NCBI GenBank assembly: GCA_025450915.1
Contig: JANWLH010000057.1
Span: 1 to 39,693, forward strand
DNA from: Candidatus Limnocylindrales bacterium
GTDB lineage: Bacteria > Chloroflexota > Limnocylindria > Limnocylindrales > CSP1-4
DNA length: 39,693 bases
Reading direction: 5' to 3'
Shown piece after piece: positions 8,229-14,915 of this stretch. Position 1 is the first letter of the stretch, and every line of letters begins with the position of its first letter. A program made the position numbers and the translations under genes. The notes beneath the pieces are model-generated. The model worked only from the letters and a program-made list of their open reading frames with translations. It was not told where the DNA came from and did no database searches.

Positions 8229-8528
8229 TCAGGCCGCGCCCTCGACCTCGGCCTCGTTGCCGTCGCGGCCGCCACCGAGCTCACCGCGTACCGCGGCGGC
8301 GCCGTGGGCGGTCGACCAGGTGCTGATCGCCTCAGCCAGGGCCACGGAGCCCGGGCGGACCGCGAGGCGATCGTCGGCGCCGCGGATGCCGGGGCCCAGC
8401 TCGGCGAGCCGGCCACGGTAGGCGGGCTTGTCACCGTTCGAACGGGTCGCCGTCGAGTAGACGTCGAAGTAGCCGTCGCTGCACACGACGATGTTCGCCT
8501 CAGGCGAGGAGAAGGAGGTTCGAGCCAT
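8229..8528 (-). CDS. Small protein of unknown function (99 aa)
   Basis: I do not recognise this protein. It begins with ATG at 8528 and is 99 residues long, soluble, without signal peptide or membrane segment. The first third contains VCSDGYFDVYS, the middle an amphipathic helix ALAEAISTW, and the end is Gly/Glu-rich. Codon third positions are G/C rich like the neighbours, which argues for a real gene. There is no strong ribosome site, and a TATTTT box lies 36 nt upstream as a possible -10. It is downstream of and on the same strand as L-fuconate dehydratase, with a 126-bp gap showing nothing else. Confidence 0.45.
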   Translation of the reverse strand: MARTSFSSPEANIVVCSDGYFDVYSTATRSNGDKPAYRGRLAELGPGIRGADDRLAVRPGSVALAEAISTWSTAHGAAAVRGELGGGRDGNEAEVEGAA

Positions 8529-8654
8529 GGGGAAATCCGTTCCGGCGCGCGCTTCGGACCGACAAAATAGGAGCCCGGCGCCTGCGACGAGGTCTCCACC
8601 ATCGGGCCGCGGCGCGATTCCGTCAACCCGACGCTTGCCGGGCGACCCCAGCCC

Positions 8655-9950
8655 TCAGCCCGCCCGCCATCTCGTGCCGCCCGGGAATGCGAACTCGGCC
8701 AGCGACGCCGGGTGCATCTCGATGCTGTAGCCGGGCGCGCTTGGCAGCCGGTACGCGCCACGCTCGACCGTGACCGGATCCTTGAAGTGCTCGTGGAGAT
8801 GGTCGACATACTCGATCACCCGGCCGTCGAGTCGGCCGCTGACAGCGATGTAGTCGAGGGCCGACAGGTGCTGGACGTACTCGCACAGGCCCACGCCACC
8901 GGCGTGCGGGCAGACGGGGACGCCGAACTTCGCGGCCAGAAGGAGGACGGCGACGACCTCGTTGACCCCGCCCAGGCGGCACGAGTCGACCTGGCAGACC
9001 GCGATCGCCTCGGCCTGCAGAAGCTGCTTGAACATCACCCGGTTGTGGACCGCCTCGCCGGTCGCGACCCGGATCGGGGCGACGGCCCGGGCGATCGCGG
9101 CGTGGCCGAGGATGTCGTCGGGACTGGTCGGCTCCTCGATCCAGTACGGATCGAACTCCGCGAGGCGAGCCATCCAGTTGATCGCCTCGCCGACATCCCA
9201 GACCTGGTTGGCATCGACAGCCAGCATCCGGTCGGGTCCGATCTCGGCACGCACGATGCGCATCCGCCGGACGTCGTCCTCGACGTCGCCACCGACCTTC
9301 ATCTTGAACCGGGTCCAGCCTGCGGCCAGGGCTTCGCGGCAGAGCCGCCGGATCTTCGCGTCGTCGTAGCCCAGCCAGCCGATCGAGGTCGTGTAGGCCG
9401 GATAGCCATCGCGCAGGAGCTCGGCGCGCCGTTCGGCGCGGCCCGGCTGGGCGGCGCGCAGGATCGCCAGGGCTTCCTCGGGTGTGAGCGCGTCCGTCAG
9501 GTACCGGAAATCGACCAGGGCCACGAGCTGTTCGGGGCTCATGTCGGAGAGGAGCTGCCAGAGCGGCTTGCCCGCGCGCTTCGCGACAAGGTCCCAGACG
9601 GCGTTGACGACGGCCGCCGTGGCGAGGTGGATCACGCCCTTCTCGGGGCCGATCCAGCGCAGCTGGCTGTCGCCGACGAGCGTCCGCCAGAACCCGCCGA
9701 GATCCGCCTCGATCGCCTCGACCGAGTGTCCGACGAAAAGCGGTTCGAGGGCGTGGACGGCGGCCACGACGACCTCGGTCCCTCGGCCGCAGGTGAAGGT
9801 GAGACCGTGGCCCTCGAGACCGTCATCGGCATCCGTGCTCAGGATCACGTACGCGGCCGAGTAGTCCGGATCGAGGTTCATCGCGTCCGAGCCATCGAGG
9901 TCGCGCGAGGTCGGGAAGCGGACGTCGATGACGTCGACGCCGGTGATCAT
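8655..9950 (-). CDS. fucD: L-fuconate dehydratase (enolase superfamily)
   Basis: The 431-residue protein matches L-fuconate dehydratase and human ENOSF1 along its whole length. Conserved blocks are [27 protein letters not shown]-x-GWLGY, the KMKVG lysine pair, DANQVWDV and [13 protein letters not shown] (metal ligands), [18 protein letters not shown] with the catalytic His, and [10 protein letters not shown]. The reaction dehydrates L-fuconate to 2-keto-3-deoxy-L-fuconate. I use ATG 9950; a TTG at 9956, 11 nt after AAAGG, is an alternative adding two residues. No other L-fucose pathway gene is evident, though the SDR at 690 could in principle serve it. It lies downstream of mscL on the same strand with a hairpin between, so it is probably its own unit. 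Confidence 0.95.
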   Translation of the reverse strand: MITGVDVIDVRFPTSRDLDGSDAMNLDPDYSAAYVILSTDADDGLEGHGLTFTCGRGTEVVVAAVHALEPLFVGHSVEAIEADLGGFWRTLVGDSQLRWIGPEKGVIHLATAAVVNAVWDLVAKRAGKPLWQLLSDMSPEQLVALVDFRYLTDALTPEEALAILRAAQPGRAERRAELLRDGYPAYTTSIGWLGYDDAKIRRLCREALAAGWTRFKMKVGGDVEDDVRRMRIVRAEIGPDRMLAVDANQVWDVGEAINWMARLAEFDPYWIEEPTSPDDILGHAAIARAVAPIRVATGEAVHNRVMFKQLLQAEAIAVCQVDSCRLGGVNEVVAVLLLAAKFGVPVCPHAGGVGLCEYVQHLSALDYIAVSGRLDGRVIEYVDHLHEHFKDPVTVERGAYRLPSAPGYSIEMHPASLAEFAFPGGTRWRAG

Positions 9951-10087
9951 GGCCAACAGCTGTTCTGCCTTTCAGCCAGCCCTGGGGAATCGCGACCGAC
10001 AGGCCCAATTCCGATCATGATCCCGGGCCGGCGCGAGACCTCCGGCCATCCCGACTCGGAGCCCCACCCGGCTGGCGATGAAGCGGG

Positions 10088-10130
10088 TCCGCCGGGAGGG
10101 CCGATCGGCCTGTCGTCGGGTCCCGGCGGA
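10088..10130 (-). terminator. Hairpin downstream of mscL, likely terminator
   Basis: A perfect 10-bp inverted repeat (TCCGCCGGGA at 10088-10097, TCCCGGCGGA at 10121-10130) encloses a smaller self-complementary GGCCGATCGGCC at 10099-10110. It begins 14 bp after the mscL stop on the minus strand. There is no T-tract, as is common in GC-rich genomes, so termination is inferred from position and stem strength. Confidence 0.45.
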
Positions 10131-10144
10131 CGAAGGTCCCGGAG

Positions 10145-10540
10145 CTAGATGGCGCTGGTGCAGGCGCGGCAGCGGGTCGCGTCGACGGCGTTCGCCTCTT
10201 TGCACGCCGGGCAGGTCTTGGATGGGCCGGCGACCTCTTCCTTGATGAACATCTTGCTGATCCAGTAGACGACCGCGGCGATGACCACGAAGGCGATCAC
10301 GAGGTTGATGAAGTTGCCGAAGCGGACTGCCACCTCCGTCGTCGGATCACCGTTCACGGCAGCCTTCAGGACCCATTTGATCTGGCTGAAGTCGATCCCA
10401 CCCAGGACGAGCCCGATCGGCGGCATGATGATGTCGTTGACCAACGAGTTGACGACATTGCCGAGGGCGATGCCGATGATCACGCCGACGGCCAAGGCCA
10501 TCGCATTCGTCTTGAGAAGGAATTCGCGGAAGCCACTCAT
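10145..10540 (-). CDS. mscL: Large-conductance mechanosensitive channel MscL with C-terminal zinc ribbon
   Basis: This 131-residue protein has the MscL N-terminal helix and TM1 (FREFLLKTNAMALAVGVIIG), the periplasmic loop, and TM2 around residues 77-95. The channel opens under membrane tension to release solutes on osmotic downshock. The normal cytoplasmic bundle helix is replaced by a short zinc ribbon, CPAC-x11-CRAC, at about residues 109-126. The start at 10540 has GGAGGGG 8 nt upstream. It is divergent from the UBP zinc-finger gene. Zinc ribbons on MscL recur in some lineages, and the role is unknown. Confidence 0.95.
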   Translation of the reverse strand: MSGFREFLLKTNAMALAVGVIIGIALGNVVNSLVNDIIMPPIGLVLGGIDFSQIKWVLKAAVNGDPTTEVAVRFGNFINLVIAFVVIAAVVYWISKMFIKEEVAGPSKTCPACKEANAVDATRCRACTSAI

Positions 10541-10636
10541 CGAATCGTCCCCTCCCGGGTACGCCGGCCGGCGCGACTGCGTCGTTCATCCAGCGTCTCC
10601 ATGATAGCCACGCACGTTGCCTCAGAAGGGAGACCA

Positions 10637-10987
10637 ATGGCAGGGCCGGAAGACAATTTCGATCCAACCGTCCCGCCGAGCGGCACCGGCTGCGTGGAGT
10701 GCCTCGCGTCAGGCGGCTGGTGGTTCCACCTGCGCCGGTGCGCGAAGTGCGGCCACGTCGGCTGCTGCGATTCGTCGCCGTCCCAGCACGCCAGCCATCA
10801 CGCGGCCGACGCTCATCATCCGATCATCCGCAGCTTCGAGCCCGATGAGCCCTGGTTCTGGAACTATGCGACCGAGCGCTATGCGTATGGACCGGAGCTC
10901 ACCCCGCCCGAGCATCACCCGCTCGAACAGCCGGTGCCCGGACCCGCGGGGCGCGTCCCGGCCGATTGGGAAGACCACCTGAACTAG
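10637..10987 (+). CDS. UBP-type zinc finger domain protein
   Basis: The 116-residue protein is a single ZnF-UBP domain. It has the ordered Cys pairs CVEC, CAKC and GCC, then His residues in HASHH and ADAHHP, and the family signature HHPIIRSFEPDEPWFWNY. In eukaryotes the domain binds the C-terminal di-glycine tail of ubiquitin. Bacterial stand-alone forms are widespread, small and of unknown role. ATG 10637 follows AAGGGAG. The last 11 codons (RVPADWEDHLN) have a diverged copy at 12417-12449, reported separately. Downstream the divergent reductase/regulator pair begins. Confidence 0.9.
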   Translation: MAGPEDNFDPTVPPSGTGCVECLASGGWWFHLRRCAKCGHVGCCDSSPSQHASHHAADAHHPIIRSFEPDEPWFWNYATERYAYGPELTPPEHHPLEQPVPGPAGRVPADWEDHLN

Positions 10988-11058
10988 GGAACGCGTGGGT
11001 CAGCCCGCTTCGGCCTGGTCGGCGACCGTCGGCGCGGCCTGCGCGGAGGCGCCCTCGA

Positions 11059-11709
11059 TCAGGCCGCCAGCGGGGCCGCCTCGGGTGCGTCCACGAGCTT
11101 CCAGCCGGACTGCCATTTGCCGCCGTTGGCGACGTTCAGGACGATGTTGAGGAAGGCAAGCCCTTCGAGCTGCCGGGCTCGGCTGAGCGGCCCGACGTCG
11201 ACGGGGTGCAGGCCGATCGAGCCGGCCAGCTCGAGCACGGTCGCCTTGGCCGCGGCGTCATCCCCCGCGACGAAGCCGTCGAGCTGGACACCGGCGCTGG
11301 TCGGATCGACCTGGCGCGACGCGAGCAGGGTGTTGAACGCCTTGATGACGTGCGCTCGCGGCAGGAAGCCCGCGAGCTCTTCGGCATTCGACGTCGAGGT
11401 GTCCATCTCCGGGCCGGCGGCCCCGAAGGACATCCGGTTCGTGGCGTCGACCACGGGCTTGCCGGCGACCGCGGTTGCGATCTCCTGGGCCACGTCGGCG
11501 ACGCTGGAGAACGGGATTGCCAGGACGACGACCTCGGCCTCGTCCGCGGCGGCCCAGTTCGATGCCCCGACCCGGGCGCCGGTCGCCGTGGCAACGCCAC
11601 CGGCGTCCTCGGGGTCGCGCGAGGCGACGATGACGTCGTGGCCCGCGCGCTTGAACGAGCCTGCCAGCGCGGTGCCCACGTTGCCCGCTCCGATGATCGC
11701 GATCTTCAT
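11059..11709 (-). CDS. F420-dependent NADP oxidoreductase-family protein
   Basis: The 216-residue protein starts with a Rossmann dinucleotide motif, IIGAGNVGTALAGSF, followed by SRDPE, which in the NpdG/F420H2:NADP reductase family contacts the NADP phosphate. AIPF, VVDATN and KAFNTL blocks follow as in that family. Such enzymes pass hydride between F420H2 and NADP; a general NADP-binding oxidoreductase role is equally possible. ATG 11709 has GGAGGATCGAGG upstream, fixing the start. It is divergent from the XRE-cupin regulator across 114 bp carrying a good promoter and inverted repeats, so that regulator likely controls it. Confidence 0.85.
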   Translation of the reverse strand: MKIAIIGAGNVGTALAGSFKRAGHDVIVASRDPEDAGGVATATGARVGASNWAAADEAEVVVLAIPFSSVADVAQEIATAVAGKPVVDATNRMSFGAAGPEMDTSTSNAEELAGFLPRAHVIKAFNTLLASRQVDPTSAGVQLDGFVAGDDAAAKATVLELAGSIGLHPVDVGPLSRARQLEGLAFLNIVLNVANGGKWQSGWKLVDAPEAAPLAA

Positions 11710-11730
11710 GTCGCCTCGATCCTCCAGGAC

Positions 11731-11759
11731 TTGACGTCTTTGTCTACGCCAAGCAATAT
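11731..11759 (+). promoter_or_regulatory. Possible promoter of the XRE-cupin regulator
   Basis: TTGACG at 11731-11736 is followed 17 nt later by CAATAT at 11754-11759. The -35 is good and the -10 only fair. It would start transcription near 11766, leaving a leader of about 57 nt before ATG 11824 that includes both inverted repeats of this spacer. Confidence 0.45.
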
Positions 11760-11761
11760 TT

Positions 11762-11775
11762 GTTATCGGCATAAC
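11762..11775. promoter_or_regulatory. Inverted repeat, possible XRE operator overlapping the reductase promoter
   Basis: GTTAT-CGGC-ATAAC is a perfect 5-bp inverted repeat with a 4-nt spacer. It overlaps the -10 and start-point region of the minus-strand promoter at 11774-11802, where binding would repress the F420-type reductase. It is one of two palindromes in this unusually AT-rich 114-bp spacer. Confidence 0.45.
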
Positions 11776-11802
11776 CATACGATGCAATCATGCCCATGTC
11801 AA
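11774..11802 (-). promoter_or_regulatory. Sigma70-type promoter of the F420-type reductase gene
   Basis: Read on the minus strand, a perfect -35 TTGACA (11802-11797) is separated by exactly 17 nt from TATGGT (11779-11774). The predicted start is near 11767, about 57 nt before ATG 11709, whose ribosome site lies within that leader. Confidence 0.65.
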
Positions 11803-11805
11803 ATA

Positions 11806-11826
11806 CATATTGTGGAGACCAATATG
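11806..11826 (+). promoter_or_regulatory. Palindrome spanning RBS and start codon of the XRE-cupin gene
   Basis: CATATTG (11806-11812) and CAATATG (11820-11826) are perfect 7-bp inverted arms around a 7-nt spacer containing the TGGAG ribosome site. The right arm ends in the ATG start codon at 11824. As DNA it fits an autoregulatory operator. As RNA it would form a hairpin placing the start codon in the stem and the ribosome site in the loop. CAATAT also recurs at 11754. Confidence 0.6.
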
Positions 11827-12390
11827 GCAACGGAGGAGCGCCGCCGGCCGGCCGTCGGGGTCCAGATCAAGAAATGGCGAACCGAGCGTGGACTGACGCT
11901 CGCCGGCGTCGCCGAGCGGAGTGGGCTCAACGTTGGCTACCTGTCGCAGATCGAGAACGACAAGGCCTCGCCGTCGCTCAACTGCCTGTCCTCGATCGCG
12001 GCAGCGCTCGAAGTGCCGGCGGCCTGGTTCCTGATCGAGGACGTGCCGGCGCCCGTCGTCATCCGGCGGGCCGCCCGGCCGGTGGCCGAGACGGACCTCG
12101 GGCGGATCGAGGACGTCGACGGCCGCAGCTCCCGCGACGTCTCGATCCTCGAGATCCAATGCACGGAGCTCGGCCAGCGGGTCGGTGCCCATGCCCACGC
12201 CGGCGAGGAGCATCACGTTGTCCTGCGCGGGCGATTCCGGATGACCCAGGGCGACCACGTGGTGGAGGTGGGCCCGGGTGACTACGTCCGCTGGGACGGG
12301 ACGATCCCCCACGACGCCGAGGTCGTGGGGACGGACGGCGACGCCGCGATGCTGATCATTCGGATTCGGCCGAAGTCCGGCCCCGGCTGA
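11824..12390 (+). CDS. XRE-family transcriptional regulator with C-terminal cupin
   Basis: The 188-residue regulator has a Cro/CI-type helix-turn-helix at about residues 13-66, with TLAGVAERSGLNVGYLSQIEN as the recognition region, and a cupin barrel at about 105-180 with GAHAHAGEEHHVVLRG as its metal or ligand motif. This arrangement is that of PuuR/SutR-type regulators, which sense small metabolites. ATG 11824 lies within a palindrome, suggesting autoregulation. It is divergent from the F420-type reductase, its likely target. Immediately after its stop comes the remnant of a second UBP zinc-finger gene. Confidence 0.92.
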   Translation: MATEERRRPAVGVQIKKWRTERGLTLAGVAERSGLNVGYLSQIENDKASPSLNCLSSIAAALEVPAAWFLIEDVPAPVVIRRAARPVAETDLGRIEDVDGRSSRDVSILEIQCTELGQRVGAHAHAGEEHHVVLRGRFRMTQGDHVVEVGPGDYVRWDGTIPHDAEVVGTDGDAAMLIIRIRPKSGPG

Positions 12391-12398
12391 CTGGAGCT

Positions 12399-12452
12399 TG
12401 TCCGGCCGCGCCCGGCCGCGTTCCGCGCGACTGGGAGGATCACCTGAGCTGA
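12399..12452 (+). pseudogene. 3' remnant of a second UBP-type zinc finger gene
   Basis: Between the XRE-cupin stop and the DksA-like gene, one + frame encodes CPAAPGRVPRDWEDHLS and a stop. The last 11 residues match the C terminus RVPADWEDHLN of the UBP protein ending at 10987 at nine positions. Most nucleotide differences between the two stretches are synonymous, so this is the tail of a diverged paralogue that was once under selection, not a recent duplication. No start or zinc-binding part remains. It shows that the reductase/regulator pair replaced or was inserted into a neighbouring UBP gene. Confidence 0.6.
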
Positions 12453-12462
12453 GGAGCCCGGC

Positions 12463-12822
12463 CTAGCTGGGAGGAGCCTCGCGCTCGAATCGTGATTGTT
12501 CATCGACTGTTCGCTCGGCGAGCGGCGCCGCCTCGAGTCGCGCCGCGGGGATGAGCGTGCCGCTCTCGACCGAGCGACCGTAGGTACCGGCAGCGATCCG
12601 CTCCTCGGCTCGACGGACCGCTGCAAGTTGCTCGCGCAGATTCGCGACGAGGGCCATGTCCACGCCCTCCATCTGGAGGTCGGTGCCGACTTCCTCCTGC
12701 TCGCCTGTCTGTTGACGTTCGAGCGGGCCGCTCGCCCGGATGTCGCCGGTCAAGTCGGCCAGGGCTGTCTCGATTCGGGCCCGCTCGGCCGCCACGAGCT
12801 CCCGCGCTCGACCTTCGTTCAT
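12463..12822 (-). CDS. DksA/TraR-like protein lacking the zinc-finger cysteines
   Basis: The 119-residue protein has an N-terminal helical hairpin (residues 5-75) and the DksA/TraR motif AEERIAAGTYG followed by RLEAAPLA. In this family four cysteines with spacing C-x2-C-x17-C-x2-C hold a zinc. Here the spacing is kept exactly, but the residues are Ser84, Ser87, Thr105 and Glu108. Non-zinc DksA forms are known in some bacteria and still bind the RNA polymerase secondary channel. ATG 12822 follows GGAGG at 6 nt. It is downstream of the ArsA/coiled-coil pair on the same strand. A role in transcription or stress control is inferred from the family only. Confidence 0.8.
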   Translation of the reverse strand: MNEGRARELVAAERARIETALADLTGDIRASGPLERQQTGEQEEVGTDLQMEGVDMALVANLREQLAAVRRAEERIAAGTYGRSVESGTLIPAARLEAAPLAERTVDEQSRFEREAPPS

Positions 12823-12896
12823 CAACCACCTCCAGCGTTCCTATGGCCTTCATCGCCATGATCCCGACGAGGATCTCCAGGCCATCGGCCGGGGGC

Positions 12897-13253
12897 TCAG
12901 TCGATGTGGATCGTCTCGCGGCTCGCCGGGCCAGCGTCGGCGTTCTCGTCGGCCAGCTCGATCCGGCGGATCCAGAAATCGACGATCGCGCGGATGCCGA
13001 GGAGCTGCTCCCGGCCGGCATTGCGGAAGTGCTGACCGGCCTCAGGCGGGGCCACCTTGCCCATGAGGTCGCGGCCGCGTTCACGCAGGCCGGCCGATGT
13101 CTCGAGGCGCTCGAGCCGAGCTTCGAGCTCGGCGATCCGCCCGTCGGCCGACCCGGCCTCGATCCTCGGGATGCCCGCCGACGGTGCCGTCGCCGATCGG
13201 CGGCCGCTCGCGGATCTGCCTGGTCCCAGCGCGGCGCGGCGTGCGTCAGCCAT
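12897..13253 (-). CDS. Coiled-coil protein of unknown function, ArsA-linked
   Basis: I do not recognise a named family. The 118-residue protein has a disordered, Arg/Ala-rich first 40 residues, a coiled-coil segment (IAELEARLERLE), and a helical part with HFRNAGREQLLGIRAIVDFWIRRIE, ending in TIHID. ATG 13253 is preceded by AGGAGG at 6 nt and overlaps the end of the ArsA-like gene by 8 nt, so the two are coupled. It may help or be a client of that ATPase, which is inference. Confidence 0.75.
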   Translation of the reverse strand: MADARRAALGPGRSASGRRSATAPSAGIPRIEAGSADGRIAELEARLERLETSAGLRERGRDLMGKVAPPEAGQHFRNAGREQLLGIRAIVDFWIRRIELADENADAGPASRETIHID

Positions 13254-14445
13254 GATCGGCCTCCTTCTTGCGGGCGGTCGCCCGGGTTGAGAATTCGATG
13301 CGCAGGATTCCGTCGTCCATCTTCGCACCGGTCGTCGGAGAATCAACAAGCGCCCGCGGCAGGACGAGCGTCCGCCGCCAGGTGCCGACCGAGATCACCA
13401 GCTCATCGCCCTCGCGGGCCAGGCTGACCTCTTCCCGGCTCGTGAACGGCAAGGCAACCTCGAGGACGTGCCGGGCGCCCTCGGTCCGGATCCGGTACGG
13501 GCGACCGCGATAGAAGAAGTCGGCCGGATCGTCCTTCCCGAACAATGCCTGGCCGATCTCGCGCAGGCCGGCTGCCCCGATCACCTCGCGATCGAAGAAC
13601 GGCACCGTACGAACCGGGACCGGGGCGAAGTCGTCGCGGACCCGCGGCAGGTACGCCTGCTGCGTGTCGCGCAGGCCGGCGAAGTAGCCGTCAACGGTGT
13701 CCGGCATCACCCGGTTGCAGATGACGAGGTCGCTGGGATAGCCGAACAGGTGGAAATAGGTGAACGACCGGCGAGCTTCCACGATCGCCAGCTGCTCGAG
13801 GGCCAGGACGAGGCGGATCGACGACTGCTCGGGGTCGGCAAGGAGGCGATGGACGAGATCGAGCCGGTCGAGCAGCCGTTCAGCGGCGACGAAGACCTCG
13901 TCGCGGGGCACCGGGACGCCGATCATCCGCTCGATGACCGGCCGCCCGAGCCGGCTGACCCGCCGGCCGATCGGGGCGATCCGGTCGACCCACCAGCGGC
14001 TCGCCTCGGGCAGCGACAGGAGTCGGAGGGTCTCTCCCGTCGGCGCCGCGTCGACGACGATCAGGTCGTACTTGCCGGACTCGACGTGATCGGCGATCCA
14101 CAGCAGGTTGCCCAGCTCGTCCATGCCCGGCAAGACCGTCATCTCCTCGGCCATCACGGCATCGAGGCCGCGCCAGCTGAAGAGGTCGGTCATGTACGCC
14201 TGGATCGTCTTCCAGTAGCGCCCGATGTTGAAGTAGACGTCCGGCTCCTGGGCCCACAGGTTGGGGGCGATCTCGGCCGGCTCCGGACCCAGCTTCGTGT
14301 CGAAGGCATCCCCGAGGCTGTGGGCAATGTCCGTCGACAGGACGATGGTCCGATTGCCGCGATCCGCGCTGAGCAGGGCGCTGGCGGCCGCGATGCTCGT
14401 CTTGCCGACGCCGCCCTTGCCGGTGTACAGGAGGATCCGGGTCAT
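13246..14445 (-). CDS. ArsA/GET3-family ATPase with C-terminal Hsp20-like domain
   Basis: This is a 399-residue single-copy member of the deviant-Walker-A ATPases, with GKGGVGKTS near residue 9, a switch I Asp in STDIAHSLGDAF, DAAPTGETLRLLSLPE as the switch II region, and CNRVMPD as the adenine motif. From about residue 300 a beta-rich domain resembling the ArsA-HSP20 domain follows. Relatives pump arsenite with ArsB or deliver tail-anchored membrane proteins. No arsenic gene is nearby, so a targeting or chaperone role is more likely. ATG 14445 has no ribosome site but has TACCAT 8 nt upstream, fitting a leaderless mRNA. Confidence 0.9.
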   Translation of the reverse strand: MTRILLYTGKGGVGKTSIAAASALLSADRGNRTIVLSTDIAHSLGDAFDTKLGPEPAEIAPNLWAQEPDVYFNIGRYWKTIQAYMTDLFSWRGLDAVMAEEMTVLPGMDELGNLLWIADHVESGKYDLIVVDAAPTGETLRLLSLPEASRWWVDRIAPIGRRVSRLGRPVIERMIGVPVPRDEVFVAAERLLDRLDLVHRLLADPEQSSIRLVLALEQLAIVEARRSFTYFHLFGYPSDLVICNRVMPDTVDGYFAGLRDTQQAYLPRVRDDFAPVPVRTVPFFDREVIGAAGLREIGQALFGKDDPADFFYRGRPYRIRTEGARHVLEVALPFTSREEVSLAREGDELVISVGTWRRTLVLPRALVDSPTTGAKMDDGILRIEFSTRATARKKEADHG

Positions 14446-14915
14446 TGGGTCCGATGGTACGTCCGCCCGCCATTTCGGCCATGCGCCGGCTGTCTGTCGC
14501 ACCACGATCAACATCGGCCACGCTCTGCGTCTCGGCCCGGGTCCGGGGCCCCGGCCCGCGCCCTTGGCGTCGCCGCGGGTACCGGATACATCAAAAGGGC
14601 AATTTCAAGGACCGCCACGGGCTTCCGGATCGTCCGCTGGTGCCGTCCCAACGGAATCATCCCGAGCCGCGTTCAGCGCGGGACAACTGGCGCGAGCCAG
14701 GCGATGCGATGGGCCGGCTCCCCCATCGAAATCGCCGTTTTGAGGCATGGAGTACCCGCGCGGGCCTGGACGCCGCGGTCGGCGGCCGGTTGCTGTTCCT
14801 GGAACAAACTGACGGCCTGGTAGCTGGCCTGATCGGCAGCTTGCTGCGAGTAGAAGAGAGCGATTTGTGGTTCCACGAACACCAGGCGGTGCTCGGGCCG
14901 CGAAGAGCCCCGCGG
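14446..14915. other. 470-bp gene-poor spacer, possibly decayed coding sequence
   Basis: No convincing gene was found. Base composition is visibly less GC-rich than around it. On the minus strand the frame of the ABC exporter continues after its TAG stop for about 75 codons to a TGA at about 14673, with segments such as ALFYSQQAADQASYQ, but third positions are poorly biased. A short CCGCG/CGCGG stem at 14898-14915 directly follows the ABC stop and could help termination. At the other edge, TACCAT at 14454-14459 is the likely -10 of the ArsA-like gene. Confidence 0.4.
14454..14459 (-). promoter_or_regulatory. Leaderless-type -10 box of the ArsA-like gene
   Basis: TACCAT on the minus strand lies 8 nt before ATG 14445, and there is no ribosome site in between. 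The pattern fits a transcript beginning at or next to the start codon. No clear -35 was seen. Confidence 0.45.

Noticed and set aside
8712-10148. 478-codon + frame opposite L-fuconate dehydratase
   Set aside because: The minus strand aligns end to end with FucD; this is its shadow.
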